64,000 bases of DNA from Streptomyces spectabilis. GTDB taxonomy: Bacteria > Actinomycetota > Actinomycetes > Streptomycetales > Streptomycetaceae. Where the stretch lies: contig NZ_CP023690.1 in the NCBI RefSeq assembly GCF_008704795.1, forward strand, positions 992,001-1,056,000. Direction: 5' to 3'. Under the pieces are notes generated by a model. The model saw only the letters and a list, made by a program, of their open reading frames with translations, was not told the origin of the DNA and searched no databases. Of this stretch, positions 25,129 through 32,803 are shown piece by piece. Position 1 is the first letter of the stretch. Every line of letters begins with the position of its first letter. Position numbers and translations under genes: made by a program.

Positions 25129-26043
25129 ATGGACGAGCACCGGGAGCTCACCTACGACTCGCTGGACGAGGCGGCGGACGCCTTCCAGCGGCTGCGGCCC
25201 CGCCTCTTCGGCATCGCGTACCGCGTCCTGGGCAGCGTGTCCGAGGCCGAGGACGTGGTCCAGGACGTGTGGGTGCGCTGGCAGGGCGCCGACCGGGGCG
25301 CGGTCCTGGACGCGGGGGCGTTCCTCGCGAAGATCACCACGCGGCTCGCGATCAACGTGGCGCAGTCGGCGCGGGTGCGCCGCGAGGCCTATGTGGGGCC
25401 TTGGCTGCCGGAGCCCGTGGACACCAGCGTGGACCCACAGCTCGGCGCGGAGCGCGGCGAGGCCGTCGAGCTGGCCGTGCTCCTCGTCCTGCAGAAGCTG
25501 AACCCCGTGGAGCGGGCGGCCTATGTGCTGCGGGAGGCGTTCGACTACGCCTACGACGACATCGCGGGCATGCTGCGGCTGAGCCCGGCCAACACGCGGC
25601 AGGTCGTCAGCCGGGCCCGCAAGCACCTGGCCGCCGAGCGCCGCGAACCCGTCGAGGCGGCGCAGCACCGGCGGCTCCTGGAAGCCTTCGTCGCCGCCGC
25701 GCGCGACGGTGACGTCGCCGCGCTCGAGGACGTCCTGTCGGCCGATGTCGTCTCCTACGCGGACGGCAACGGCATGCGGGGCGTGGCCCGTCTCGAGGTC
25801 GTGGGCGCCGGGCGCGTGGCGCGCGTCACCTCTTTCGCCAAGAAGTTCTTCCCCGGCACCGAGTACGTCCTGGTCGAGGCCAACGGCCTGCCCAGCCTGC
25901 TGCTCGTCCGGGACGGGACCGCCGTCGCCCTGGTGAGCGTCACGGTGGGTCCGGACGGAATCGACGGCCTCTACTGGGTCCTGGCGCCCGACAAGCTGCG
26001 GGCGTACGAGCGGTCGGTACGCGCGCGCACCGGCCGGTCGTAG
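25129..26043 (+). CDS. ECF41-group RNA polymerase sigma factor with SnoaL-like C-terminal domain
   Basis: 304 aa. Region 2 (FGIAYRVLGSVSEAEDVVQDVWVRW) and region 4 (LNPVERAAYVLREAFDYAYDDIAGMLRLSPANTRQ with VSRARKHL) frame the ECF41 linker motif WLPEP near residue 92. A SnoaL_2-type domain of about 110 aa follows, with YADGNG in place of the usual DGGG and APDKL in place of NPDKL. In this group the extra domain controls activity without a classical anti-sigma factor. GCGGAGG precedes ATG 25129. The neighbouring SDR and CxxC genes, each with an ECF41-like promoter, are the expected regulon. Confidence 0.9.
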   Translation: MDEHRELTYDSLDEAADAFQRLRPRLFGIAYRVLGSVSEAEDVVQDVWVRWQGADRGAVLDAGAFLAKITTRLAINVAQSARVRREAYVGPWLPEPVDTSVDPQLGAERGEAVELAVLLVLQKLNPVERAAYVLREAFDYAYDDIAGMLRLSPANTRQVVSRARKHLAAERREPVEAAQHRRLLEAFVAAARDGDVAALEDVLSADVVSYADGNGMRGVARLEVVGAGRVARVTSFAKKFFPGTEYVLVEANGLPSLLLVRDGTAVALVSVTVGPDGIDGLYWVLAPDKLRAYERSVRARTGRS

Positions 26044-26067
26044 CCCCCGGGGCAGAAGCCGCGCCGG

Positions 26068-26808
26068 TCAGTTCCGCCGGAGCCAGTCCTCGTAGCGGGT
26101 GGCGGCGGGGTGCACCGTGGCGTCGCCGGTGAGCACGCCGTCGGGGAAGCCCGCGAACAGGCTGGCGGTCTCGTCGGTGACGACGGAGCGGCCGTCGGGC
26201 TTGGCCGTCAGGGCGATCTCGCCGAGCCGGTCGAGCCGGTGGACCTCGGGGCCCGCGATGTCGCGCACGCCGTTCGACGGCGCGCCCTGCGCCGCGTCGG
26301 CCACGGCCGCGGCGACGTCGGCGGAGGCGATCGGGCGCAGCCGGAGCGAGGGCAGGCGCACCTCCTCGCCCTGGGTGGACATGTCCATCACCGGGCCTAC
26401 GAACTCGAAGAACTGGGTGGCGCGCACGATGCTGTACGGCACGCCGCCGGCGCGCACGGCCTCCTCCTGGGCGACCTTGGCCCGGTAGTAGCCGTAGTCG
26501 GGCACCTGGTCGACGCCGACGATGGAGAGCGCGACATGGTGGCGGACGCCCGCGTCGCGCTCCGCGGCGGTCACGTTCCGTGCCGCGCGCGTGAAGAAGT
26601 CGAGGGCCGCGTCGGCCTCGAAGGACGGGGAGTTCGACACGTCCACGACCACGTCCGCGCCCTTGAGGGCCGGGGCCAGGCCGTCGCCGGTGAAGGTGTC
26701 GACACCCGTGGAGGGGGCGGCCGCCACGACCTCGTGACCTCGGTCGCGCAGCAGCGCGACCACCTGGGAGCCGATGAGCCCCGTACCGCCGATGACCACG
26801 ATCTTCAT
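26068..26808 (-). CDS. NAD(P)-binding SDR / NmrA-like epimerase, ECF41 partner
   Basis: 246 aa from ATG 26808 with GGAGAC upstream. The N-terminal Rossmann motif is KIVVIGGTGLIGSQVV. VSNSPSFEADAALDFF, IVGVDQVPDYGYYRAK (YxxxK) and IVRATQFFEF are typical of atypical SDR/NmrA proteins found beside ECF41 genes. It is convergent with the sigma gene and preceded on its own strand by a TGTCACA-n16-TGTC promoter-like sequence. The substrate is unknown; it may act in redox stress or aromatic metabolism. Confidence 0.87.
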   Translation of the reverse strand: MKIVVIGGTGLIGSQVVALLRDRGHEVVAAAPSTGVDTFTGDGLAPALKGADVVVDVSNSPSFEADAALDFFTRAARNVTAAERDAGVRHHVALSIVGVDQVPDYGYYRAKVAQEEAVRAGGVPYSIVRATQFFEFVGPVMDMSTQGEEVRLPSLRLRPIASADVAAAVADAAQGAPSNGVRDIAGPEVHRLDRLGEIALTAKPDGRSVVTDETASLFAGFPDGVLTGDATVHPAATRYEDWLRRN

Positions 26809-26902
26809 CACTGTCTCCGTTCGCTGTCGTCCGCTCGCACGTGTCCGAAGGGGTGCGGGCGGCACCCCACCGGATCCGGTGCGCCGAGGCGCACACCATC
26901 AA

Positions 26903-26929
26903 GACAGGGCAGCGGCCGGATCTGTGACA
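26903..26929 (-). promoter_or_regulatory. ECF41-like promoter of the SDR gene
   Basis: On the minus strand, TGTCACA (26929-26923) is followed after 16 bp by TGTC (26906-26903), matching the TGTCACA plus CGTC pattern reported for ECF41 promoters in three of four -10 bases. It lies about 95 bp before the SDR start. Confidence 0.6.
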
Positions 26930-27006
26930 GCCGCACAGGACGGCTGCCGGAATGCCGGCGCCACCCCGAGCGTGCCAGGTGATGAGACGCCCGTCACACG
27001 CACGGA

Positions 27007-27034
27007 TGTCACAGACGGCCGGGGCTGTCTCGTC
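27007..27034 (+). promoter_or_regulatory. ECF41-like promoter of the CxxC decarboxylase-family gene
   Basis: TGTCACA at 27007-27013 and CGTC at 27031-27034, 17 bp apart, a full match to the ECF41 -35/-10 elements. It is 40 bp upstream of the ATG at 27074. Confidence 0.75.
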
Positions 27035-27073
27035 CAAGGGTGTGGAAGCGCAACAACGACACAGGAGCGCACG

Positions 27074-27547
27074 ATGACTGCTCGCTTGAACTTCTTCACC
27101 AACGCCGTCGCGATGAAGTTCGCCCGCCACCTCGTCGCGGCGGACAGGGCGCTCGCGGAGTCGGGCCTCCCCGCCGCCACCCAGGAGCTGGTGAAGCTCC
27201 GCGCCAGCCAGATCAACGGCTGCGGCTTCTGCGTCGACATGCACTCCAAGGACGCCGCGCACGCCGGGGAGACCGCGACGCGCCTGAACCTGGTCGCGGT
27301 CTGGCGCGAGGCGACCGTGTTCACCGAGGCCGAGCGGGCCGCCCTGGAGCTCACGGAGCAGGGCACCCGCATCGCCGACGCGGCGGGCGGGGTCACCGAC
27401 GAGGCCTGGGCCGACGCCGCCAAGCACTACGACGAGGACCAGCTCGCGGCCCTGGTGTGCGCCATCGCGCTCATCAACGCCTTCAACCGGGGGAACGTCA
27501 TCATCCAGCAGCCCGCCGGCGGCTACGAGCCCGGCCGGCTGCACTGA
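27074..27547 (+). CDS. Carboxymuconolactone decarboxylase-family protein (AhpD-like, CGFC)
   Basis: 157 aa. The core reads ELVKLRASQINGCGFCVDMHSKDA, with the redox-active CxxC and the conserved downstream His of AhpD-like peroxidase partners, then NAFNRGNVI near the end. Such proteins reduce peroxides or act as thiol oxidoreductases. CAGGAG precedes the start. It belongs with the adjacent ECF41 sigma factor as a typical target gene. Confidence 0.9.
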   Translation: MTARLNFFTNAVAMKFARHLVAADRALAESGLPAATQELVKLRASQINGCGFCVDMHSKDAAHAGETATRLNLVAVWREATVFTEAERAALELTEQGTRIADAAGGVTDEAWADAAKHYDEDQLAALVCAIALINAFNRGNVIIQQPAGGYEPGRLH

Positions 27548-27598
27548 GGCGCGGAACGCACGGTCAGGGCCCGGTCCCGGCATCCTCCCCGGCCGGGA

Positions 27599-27697
27599 AT
27601 GCGCCCCGACATCGCGCGGCTCGTCGCGACCTCCGACGGGGCCGAGGGGCTCCGGTCCTTCGCCGAGCGGCGCGACGCCGTCTTCACTGGCAGCTGA
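27599..27697 (+). pseudogene. Remnant of an enoyl-CoA hydratase C-terminus
   Basis: A 33-codon stretch reads DIARLVATSDGAEGLRSFAE then RRDAVFTG before a stop, the standard C-terminal end of enoyl-CoA hydratase/isomerase proteins (a TSxDxxEG-x-FxExRxPxFTG-type ending). Nothing upstream in frame belongs to that family, so only the 3' end of a lost gene remains. Confidence 0.6.
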
Positions 27698-27834
27698 TCC
27701 ATCGTCAGGACCGCTGGGTCACCTTGAGGTTCCTCAGTCACCGAAAAGTGCGTCCTTCCATGTCAGCGGCTGCTCTCCTACGGTTCCCGAGTAACCGCGA
27801 GAGAGCACTCGCGTCTTGGTTTCGGAGGCACACC

Positions 27835-28242
27835 ATGGCCATCACTCTCGTCAACCCCACCGGACTGCCCGAGGTCGACGCCTATCGGCAGGTGTCGATC
27901 GCGACGGGGTCGAAGCTGGTCTTCATCGCCGGGCAGGTCGCCTGGGACGCCGAGGGAGTGACGGTCGGCGAGGGCGACCTCGCGGCCCAGGTCGAGCAGT
28001 GCTACCTCAACGTCGGCACCGCCCTGGCCGCGGCCGGCGGCTCCTTCGACGACGTGGCGAAGCTGACCGTCCACGTCGTCGACTGGAGGCCCGACAAGAT
28101 GCCCCTCCTTCTGGAGGGGATCGCCCGCGCCGCCGCGAAGCTGGGGGTGACTCCGGTGGCGCCGGGCACGCTCCTCGGCGTCGCGGCCCTGGACGTGCCC
28201 GACCATCTCGTCGAGGTCGAGGCCACGGCCGTCATCGACTGA
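27835..28242 (+). CDS. RidA (YjgF/YER057c/UK114) family protein
   Basis: 135 aa. SKLVFIAGQVAWD, NVGTALAAAGGSFDDVAKLTVHVVD and the ending HLVEVEATAVID define the trimeric Rid fold. The Arg that binds the substrate carboxylate in true RidA imine deaminases (PAR-S/T context) is absent: the position reads PGTLLGV. It therefore probably belongs to a Rid subgroup without deaminase activity. GGAGG precedes ATG 27835. Confidence 0.87.
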   Translation: MAITLVNPTGLPEVDAYRQVSIATGSKLVFIAGQVAWDAEGVTVGEGDLAAQVEQCYLNVGTALAAAGGSFDDVAKLTVHVVDWRPDKMPLLLEGIARAAAKLGVTPVAPGTLLGVAALDVPDHLVEVEATAVID

Positions 28243-28261
28243 ACCGGTGCCGCCCGGACCG

Positions 28262-28292
28262 CCGTGGCCCCGCCCCCGGGACGGGGCCACGG
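28262..28292. terminator. Bidirectional terminator hairpin
   Basis: An 11-bp stem CCGTGGCCCCG (28262-28272) pairs with 28282-28292 across a 9-nt loop, between the convergent Rid gene and the 87-aa gene. Confidence 0.65.
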
Positions 28293-28298
28293 CCCGCG

Positions 28299-28562
28299 CT
28301 AGTCGTTGCTGACAAGGACGTTGAGTCGGTACCTCAGAGGATCCGGCCACTCGATGTTGACCCAGATGACGTACTGGCCGTCCCTCGGGGCCACGTTGTG
28401 CACCGTCATGCGCGCGCTGCCGACGAAGGAGTCGCCGTTGGCGTCGACTTCGGTGATGGAAGCGACGATGGTGCTTCCCTTGAAGGCGACGGGCGAGTTG
28501 ATGGGCTGTACGAAGCTGCCGCGTCCATTGCCGTTGAACACCCGCCGGATAACCGTGCTCAT
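28299..28562 (-). CDS. Hypothetical 87-aa beta-rich protein
   Basis: 87 aa with no signal peptide and no Cys. Alternating hydrophobic stretches (SFVQPINSPVAFKGSTIVASITEV, ARMTVHNVAPRDGQYVIWVNIEW) suggest a small beta-sandwich. GGAAAGAGGGG precedes ATG 28562. It follows the 60-aa gene by 72 bp on the same strand, so the two may be co-expressed. I do not recognise its family. Confidence 0.65.
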   Translation of the reverse strand: MSTVIRRVFNGNGRGSFVQPINSPVAFKGSTIVASITEVDANGDSFVGSARMTVHNVAPRDGQYVIWVNIEWPDPLRYRLNVLVSND

Positions 28563-28634
28563 GTCCCCTCTTTCCGCTGCTTGTGGTCTGTCCGCTCCTG
28601 TGGTCCTGCCGCTCGCCGCGTCCGGCCGCCGAAC

Positions 28635-28817
28635 TCAGACCGCCTCGTCGTCCGCGGCTTCGAGCACCGCGGGGGCCAGGGCGCTCGCACCGGCCTCCGG
28701 GGCCTGGTCCGCGCCCTCCGACAGGGCGCTGGGCGGGGCCACGCCCGGGCCCGCGGGTTCGTCCTGGCCCGCTCCGGCCACCTGCGGCGCGGGCTCCCCT
28801 ACGTGGCTGCCGCTCAC
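28635..28817 (-). CDS. Hypothetical 60-aa acidic Ala/Pro-rich peptide
   Basis: 60 aa from GTG 28817, which has GGGGAG 5 bp upstream. The peptide is low complexity (Gly, Ala, Pro, Glu), ends in AADDEAV and has no Cys, so it is probably disordered. It could be a precursor or a partner for the adjacent 87-aa protein; this is inference from position only. A longer open frame upstream lacks a ribosome site. Confidence 0.45.
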   Translation of the reverse strand: MSGSHVGEPAPQVAGAGQDEPAGPGVAPPSALSEGADQAPEAGASALAPAVLEAADDEAV

Positions 28818-29178
28818 ACTGCTCCCCTTTCCGTGGTTCGAGGGACCTCTGTCGTTCGCGGGACTCCCGTGGAACCCCTTCGCGCCCGGTGCCGGGGACC
28901 CCGGGGCGCGGAGCACGCGGCGCCAGGACGCGAAGAGGCGTAAGGAGTTGCCGACGAGTCGCTACTGTCCCGGCGGCGCGGGGAGGTGTCCATCACCCAC
29001 AAGGCTCGCAAGGGGGACGGCGCAACCAGTCTCGGACAAAAGCACGGTGACGGATCGTCAGCCCACTGGCCGGTTCGCTGACGAGCGGCCGGTTCACTGA
29101 CGAACGGCCGGTTCGCAGATGACCGCCCGGCTCATTGTCGATCGCCCGGCTCACTCACGACCCCACGGCGACGCCCGG
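28818..29178. other. Gene-free region containing a tandem repeat
   Basis: No gene is supported. The distal part is the repeat array described separately; the proximal part is the upstream region of the 60-aa gene. Confidence 0.55.
29061..29158. repeat. Five degenerate 19-bp tandem repeats
   Basis: Units at 29061-29079, 29080-29098, 29099-29120, 29121-29139 and 29140-29158, based on GACGAnCGGCCGGTTCACT. Four are exactly 19 bp and one is 22 bp. The last two diverge to CCCGGCTCA. They lie just past the stop of the acetyltransferase gene. Confidence 0.7.
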
Positions 29179-29805
29179 TCACCGTGCGGTCCAGATCCAG
29201 CCGAGGCGGCGCAGGCCCAGGCGGCGGGCGACGGACTGGGAGGCGTGGTTGGTGTCGGTGGTGCTGTAGAAGAGCACTTCTTTGTTCCGGCGCTCGCGGT
29301 GGGACCAGGCAGCGACGCAGGCGGGGGCGAGGCCGCGGCCGCGGAAGTCCGGGCGCGTCCAGATGCCCGCCTCGGCGGCGGTGACACCGGCGGCGGGCGT
29401 GTGGCAGATCGACACCGGCTCCCTGCCGTGGACGGCCATGGCCCACTCCCCGAGGCGCCCGCCGATCAGTTCGCCCCACTCGCCGGGCCGCCAGTTACCG
29501 GGGCGGATCAACCGCCGCGCGGCGCGCCGCCCTTCGGGGGTGGACACGACGACGGGCAGCGGGGCGGGCGGCACGTCGACGTGCGCCGGGAAGACCCAGC
29601 TCGGCCCGCCGTCGATGGCCGCCGCTCCGGCGCTGCCCTCGCGCGGCGCACCGGGCCCGAGCGCCAGCAGCCGCGCCCGCGGCGACCAGGCCCACACGGC
29701 GAGCACCGTCGGGTCGCGGACCCTCGGGGGGTCACCGGAGCCGGGCACGAGGCCGTGGACCGCGTCGACCTCCGCCGCCAGGAGGCGCTTCTCGTCCCAG
29801 TGCAT
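29179..29805 (-). CDS. GNAT family N-acetyltransferase
   Basis: 208 aa. The C-terminal half contains AEAGIWTRPDFRGRGLAPACVAAW, the acetyl-CoA loop (R-G-R-G-L-A), then STTDTNHASQSVARRLGL, typical of GNAT enzymes. The N-terminal half is atypical and may bind the substrate. The start is ATG 29805 (MHWDEKRL). Confidence 0.82.
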   Translation of the reverse strand: MHWDEKRLLAAEVDAVHGLVPGSGDPPRVRDPTVLAVWAWSPRARLLALGPGAPREGSAGAAAIDGGPSWVFPAHVDVPPAPLPVVVSTPEGRRAARRLIRPGNWRPGEWGELIGGRLGEWAMAVHGREPVSICHTPAAGVTAAEAGIWTRPDFRGRGLAPACVAAWSHRERRNKEVLFYSTTDTNHASQSVARRLGLRRLGWIWTAR

Positions 29806-29814
29806 GGGGCGAGG

Positions 29815-29952
29815 CTAACTCCTGTACGACGCACACATGTTCCGTGCCCGCACCCCAGGCCGACGAGCCAGGGTGGCGAGGCCGAAAGCCAGCCCTCCGG
29901 CGATGAACCAGGGGTTCCAGAGGGCCGGCGTCCAGGTCTTGCCCACAGGCAT
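29815..29952 (-). CDS. Possible 45-aa small membrane protein
   Basis: Reads MPVGKTWTPALWNPWFIAGG then LAFGLATLARRPGVR, with one hydrophobic segment followed by a basic region, as in many small actinobacterial membrane proteins. It fits between the DUF6191 gene and the acetyltransferase gene on the same strand. The ribosome site is only a G-rich GTGGGGG. Short length keeps confidence low. Confidence 0.4.
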   Translation of the reverse strand: MPVGKTWTPALWNPWFIAGGLAFGLATLARRPGVRARNMCASYRS

Positions 29953-29989
29953 GCGATACGCCCCCACGGCACGGACGGCGCAACCCCGG

Positions 29990-30310
29990 TCATGGGCTGT
30001 CCGCTTCCCGTGGCGCCACGATGAACGCGGTGCCGTGGGTCAGGTCGACGCTCGAGCGAGGCGGCGCACCGTCGCTCTCGTCGTCCCGCCGCAGCAGTTC
30101 CACCCGCCGCTGCTCCAGCTCCGCGGTCTTGTTCCCGTTCACGACCGCCGTGAACTCGTCGAAGGCGATGTTCGACAACGAGCGCCCCGCGCGCCTGCGC
30201 AGCCACGGAATCAGGCCGAGGCCCGCGAACCACCGCCACGCGGTCTCCACCAGGGCGAACAAGGCCAGCAGACACGCGAACGCCGGGAACGACATGAGCC
30301 ACACCGTCAC
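29990..30310 (-). CDS. DUF6191-like small membrane protein
   Basis: 106 aa from GTG 30310, with GAGGG upstream. An N-terminal membrane helix (MSFPAFACLLALFALVETAW) is followed by SNIAFDEFTAVVNGNKTAELEQRRVELLRRDDESDGAPP and VDLTHGTAFI, the FDEF...G-K-x-x-ELEQR-x-VELL-RDDExDGAPP signature of this conserved actinobacterial family. Its function is unknown. Confidence 0.72.
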   Translation of the reverse strand: MTVWLMSFPAFACLLALFALVETAWRWFAGLGLIPWLRRRAGRSLSNIAFDEFTAVVNGNKTAELEQRRVELLRRDDESDGAPPRSSVDLTHGTAFIVAPREADSP

Positions 30311-30650
30311 GGTCGGACCCTCATCGTCCCGGCCCTCATCGTCCCGGCCCCCTCGACCGCCGTCGTCGGACTCGTCCCGCTGATCGCCATGGGATCAGCG
30401 TCCCGGACCCGTCGTGCGCGGAGATCGGACCTGCGCATGATTCGCCTCCCCCGCACGGCGGAGACGCCGTCCTGGAGTTCCGCCGCAGGGCGAGCGCCGT
30501 GCGGGGCGAACCCCCCGGTCAAGGCTGGACGCCGAGGGGCCCGGCACGTGATCATGATCATCGCCGCCTTGTCGGCACCCCCCGAGCCAGTGCATCGATA
30601 CCCGCCGTCCCGACGGCCCGAAGGCCGCTTCAGAAGAGAAGGATCGACCC
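30311..30650. other. Intergenic region with a tandem 15-bp duplication
   Basis: No gene seen. CCCTCATCGTCCCGG occurs twice in tandem (30318-30332, 30333-30347), directly before the GTG of the DUF6191 gene; on its coding strand this duplicates the GAGGG ribosome-site sequence. GATCATGATC (about 30549-30558) is a short palindrome. Confidence 0.5.
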
Positions 30651-31061
30651 ATGAGACGCTCTGCCCGCACCCTGGCCCTGACCGGAGCGACCGCGGCGGT
30701 CGGCGCCCTCGCGCTGCTGTCCGCCCCCACCGCCCAGGCCGCACCGGCCGCCGCGTCGACGTGCGTCACGGCAGCCGACACGAAGTCCTATGGGCGCGGC
30801 GAGATATCGCTGTGTCCGCAGAGCGACGGCACCACGCGTGTCACCGGCTGGGTCGAGGACCTGCTGCCCGGCGGCGGCTGGGGCAAGCCGGACGGGCGCT
30901 GCGCGGGCTGGTGGATCGAGATGGGCGCGAAGGGCGGAAAGATCGGCCCGCTGGTGTGCCCGCACTTCACGAGCACGCACGAGGCGACGTACACGTTCGA
31001 CTACACCTTCAAGCCTGAGGCCCCGGTGACCGGTGCGCGCCTCAACGCCTTCACGGCCTGA
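30651..31061 (+). CDS. Small secreted protein with four cysteines
   Basis: 136 aa. A Sec signal peptide (RRSARTL, hydrophobic core, cleavage near AQAAPAA) leads to a mature domain with four Cys (STCVT, SLCPQ, GRCAG, LVCPH) that could form two disulfides. Aromatic, glycine-rich segments GWVEDLLPGGGWG and WWIEMGAKGG suggest an extracellular beta-domain. AAGAGAAGGA precedes ATG 30651. Family not recognised. Confidence 0.78.
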   Translation: MRRSARTLALTGATAAVGALALLSAPTAQAAPAAASTCVTAADTKSYGRGEISLCPQSDGTTRVTGWVEDLLPGGGWGKPDGRCAGWWIEMGAKGGKIGPLVCPHFTSTHEATYTFDYTFKPEAPVTGARLNAFTA

Positions 31062-31130
31062 CGCGGCCCGCTGCGCGCGGTGCCGCCCGCCCGCGCACGC
31101 ACGCGGCCGCAGGCGTGCTGAGCAGCGGCT

Positions 31131-32318
31131 TCACCCGCCGCTCAGGCGGCGTTCGAGCGGGGTGCGGTAGCAGGGGGTGACGCGGGTGCCGTCGAGGAAG
31201 GCGGCCAGGCGGCCGACGGCTTCCTCGACGGCCACCCGGGCCTCGCGGCCCGGGTCGGCGAGGAGGCGGTGGCGCAGGTGTCCGTCGGAGGTCTGGGACC
31301 AGGCGCCGATGACGCGGCCGCCCCACCAGACCGTGGGCCCGATGTTGCCGTTGCGGTCGAAGAGTTCGGGCGTGTGCGCCGGGTCGAGGTACCAGTCGCG
31401 GTGGCGCCAGCCCATCGCCGTGGGGTCGAGCCCGGGAAGGAGCGCGACTTCCGGCGCGGCGGCGGGCAGCGGGTCCACGTCGTCGGGCAGCACGTGGCCC
31501 GTGCCCTCGTCGATCTCGACGGCCTGCGCGGCGACGGCCGCGAGCGCGGCGCGGGTGGCGGTGAGCGTCCAGCCCGTCCACCACTTCAGGTCGTCGACGG
31601 TGACCGGTCCGAAGGCCGCCAGATAGCGGCGCGCCAGTTCGGCCCTGGCTTCGGCGGCGGGCAGCGGCGGCAGCGGCCGCGCCGGTGCCCAGCGGAACTG
31701 CGCGGAGGTCCACGAGCCGGCAGGCCGGGAGCGCCGCACCCGCCCCTCGGCGGCCAGCACGCCGAGCACCGGTGAACTGGCCCGCTGTCGCGACGCGTAG
31801 GACTTCCCGGGGTTGACGACGAACTGTTCGCGCAAGTCCGGTACGTCGGCGGCCAGTTCGGCGGCGGTGGCCTCGCCGCGCGCCGCGAGGGCGTCGAGGA
31901 GGGCGCGTTCCACGTCGGCGTAGCGCCGCTCGTCCCAGCCCAGGGTCTCGCGCAGTTTCGCCGTGGCGTCGGCGCGGTGCGGGTCGTTGCTCTTGGCGGT
32001 CGCGTGCCAGACGGCCGGGGCGAGTGGGGCCGGGACCACGAACATGGTGCGGCGCATGCACCGTACGCGCGCGAGGTCCGGCTCCGTGCCGGGCCCCGCG
32101 GGCAGGTCGTAGAGCGCGGCGTCGACGGCGGCGACCGTGGGGGCCCGCATACGGGCGGCCGCCGCGAGGAACACCGTCGCCGGGTCGGTGGCGTGCAGGC
32201 CGGTCAGGGCGTGCGCGACCTCCCGGGCGGAGGCGGCCCTGGTGGCGGCGGTGAGCAGGTGCCGCTGGACCAGGCGGGAGCGGCGTTCGGCGGCGGTGAC
32301 GCCGGGCAGGGCGGTCAT
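31131..32318 (-). CDS. Winged-helix protein of the AlkZ/AlkX-like glycosylase family (HTH_42)
   Basis: 395 aa. Three winged-helix-like parts and the conserved C-terminal LPGLDPTAMGWRHRDWYLDP to GNIGPTVWWGGRVIGAW define the family that includes the DNA interstrand-crosslink glycosylases AlkZ and YcaQ. The catalytic QxQ or HxQ position near the N-terminus reads GLHATDPAT (His42-Ala-Thr44), so the second residue is Thr. Glycosylase activity is therefore uncertain; a role in resistance to DNA damage is the family-based guess. It lies 42 bp downstream of the VOC gene on the same strand. Confidence 0.8.
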   Translation of the reverse strand: MTALPGVTAAERRSRLVQRHLLTAATRAASAREVAHALTGLHATDPATVFLAAAARMRAPTVAAVDAALYDLPAGPGTEPDLARVRCMRRTMFVVPAPLAPAVWHATAKSNDPHRADATAKLRETLGWDERRYADVERALLDALAARGEATAAELAADVPDLREQFVVNPGKSYASRQRASSPVLGVLAAEGRVRRSRPAGSWTSAQFRWAPARPLPPLPAAEARAELARRYLAAFGPVTVDDLKWWTGWTLTATRAALAAVAAQAVEIDEGTGHVLPDDVDPLPAAAPEVALLPGLDPTAMGWRHRDWYLDPAHTPELFDRNGNIGPTVWWGGRVIGAWSQTSDGHLRHRLLADPGREARVAVEEAVGRLAAFLDGTRVTPCYRTPLERRLSGG

Positions 32319-32360
32319 GCGGGATCCCGGGGTTGGTGGTCGATCGGGCGTGCGGCCGGG

Positions 32361-32762
32361 TCAGCGGGCGCCGTGGACGCAGAACGGCTGGCCGGACGGG
32401 TCGAAGAGGACGGTCCAGTGCTCGCCGCCGGGCTGGAAGTCGGGCTTGGTCGCGCCCAGTTCCAGGAGGCGCTCCTCCGCGGCCCGCGCGTCGTCGAAGA
32501 CGAGGTCCATGTGGAAGGGCAGCGGATCCTCGGGCCAGTTGGGGGCCGTGAAGGACGCGCTCGTGTAGAAGAGGTGCATGGCCTCGCCCACGTAGAACGC
32601 GAAGGCGACGTCGGTGCCGTGCTCGTCGGGGAAGGTGGCGCTGACCTCGGTGCCGAGGGCGGCGGCGTAGAAGTCGGCGAGCCGGCGGCCGTCCTCGGCC
32701 CACAGGGCCTGGCAGATGATCTTCCCCGCCAACGGGGTGCCGGTGGTGTCGGTGCTGGTCAT
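32361..32762 (-). CDS. VOC (glyoxalase/bleomycin-resistance) family protein
   Basis: 133 aa. The two beta-alpha-beta-beta-beta modules are visible: GKIICQALWAEDGRRLADFYAAALG and PLPFHMDLVFDDARAAEERLLELGA, ending HWTVLFDPSGQPFCV, the DPxGxxFCL tail. A metal-dependent lyase, dioxygenase or drug-binding role is possible. It starts at ATG 32762, 41 bp after the stop of the NADP oxidoreductase gene. Confidence 0.87.
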   Translation of the reverse strand: MTSTDTTGTPLAGKIICQALWAEDGRRLADFYAAALGTEVSATFPDEHGTDVAFAFYVGEAMHLFYTSASFTAPNWPEDPLPFHMDLVFDDARAAEERLLELGATKPDFQPGGEHWTVLFDPSGQPFCVHGAR

Positions 32763-32803
32763 GGCAGGTCCTTTCTGGTCGTGTCGCGTCGGCGGCGGGC
32801 CGC

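Noticed and set aside
29061..29158. CRISPR array
   Set aside because: Units are contiguous 19-bp degenerate tandem repeats without unique spacers, and no cas genes are present.
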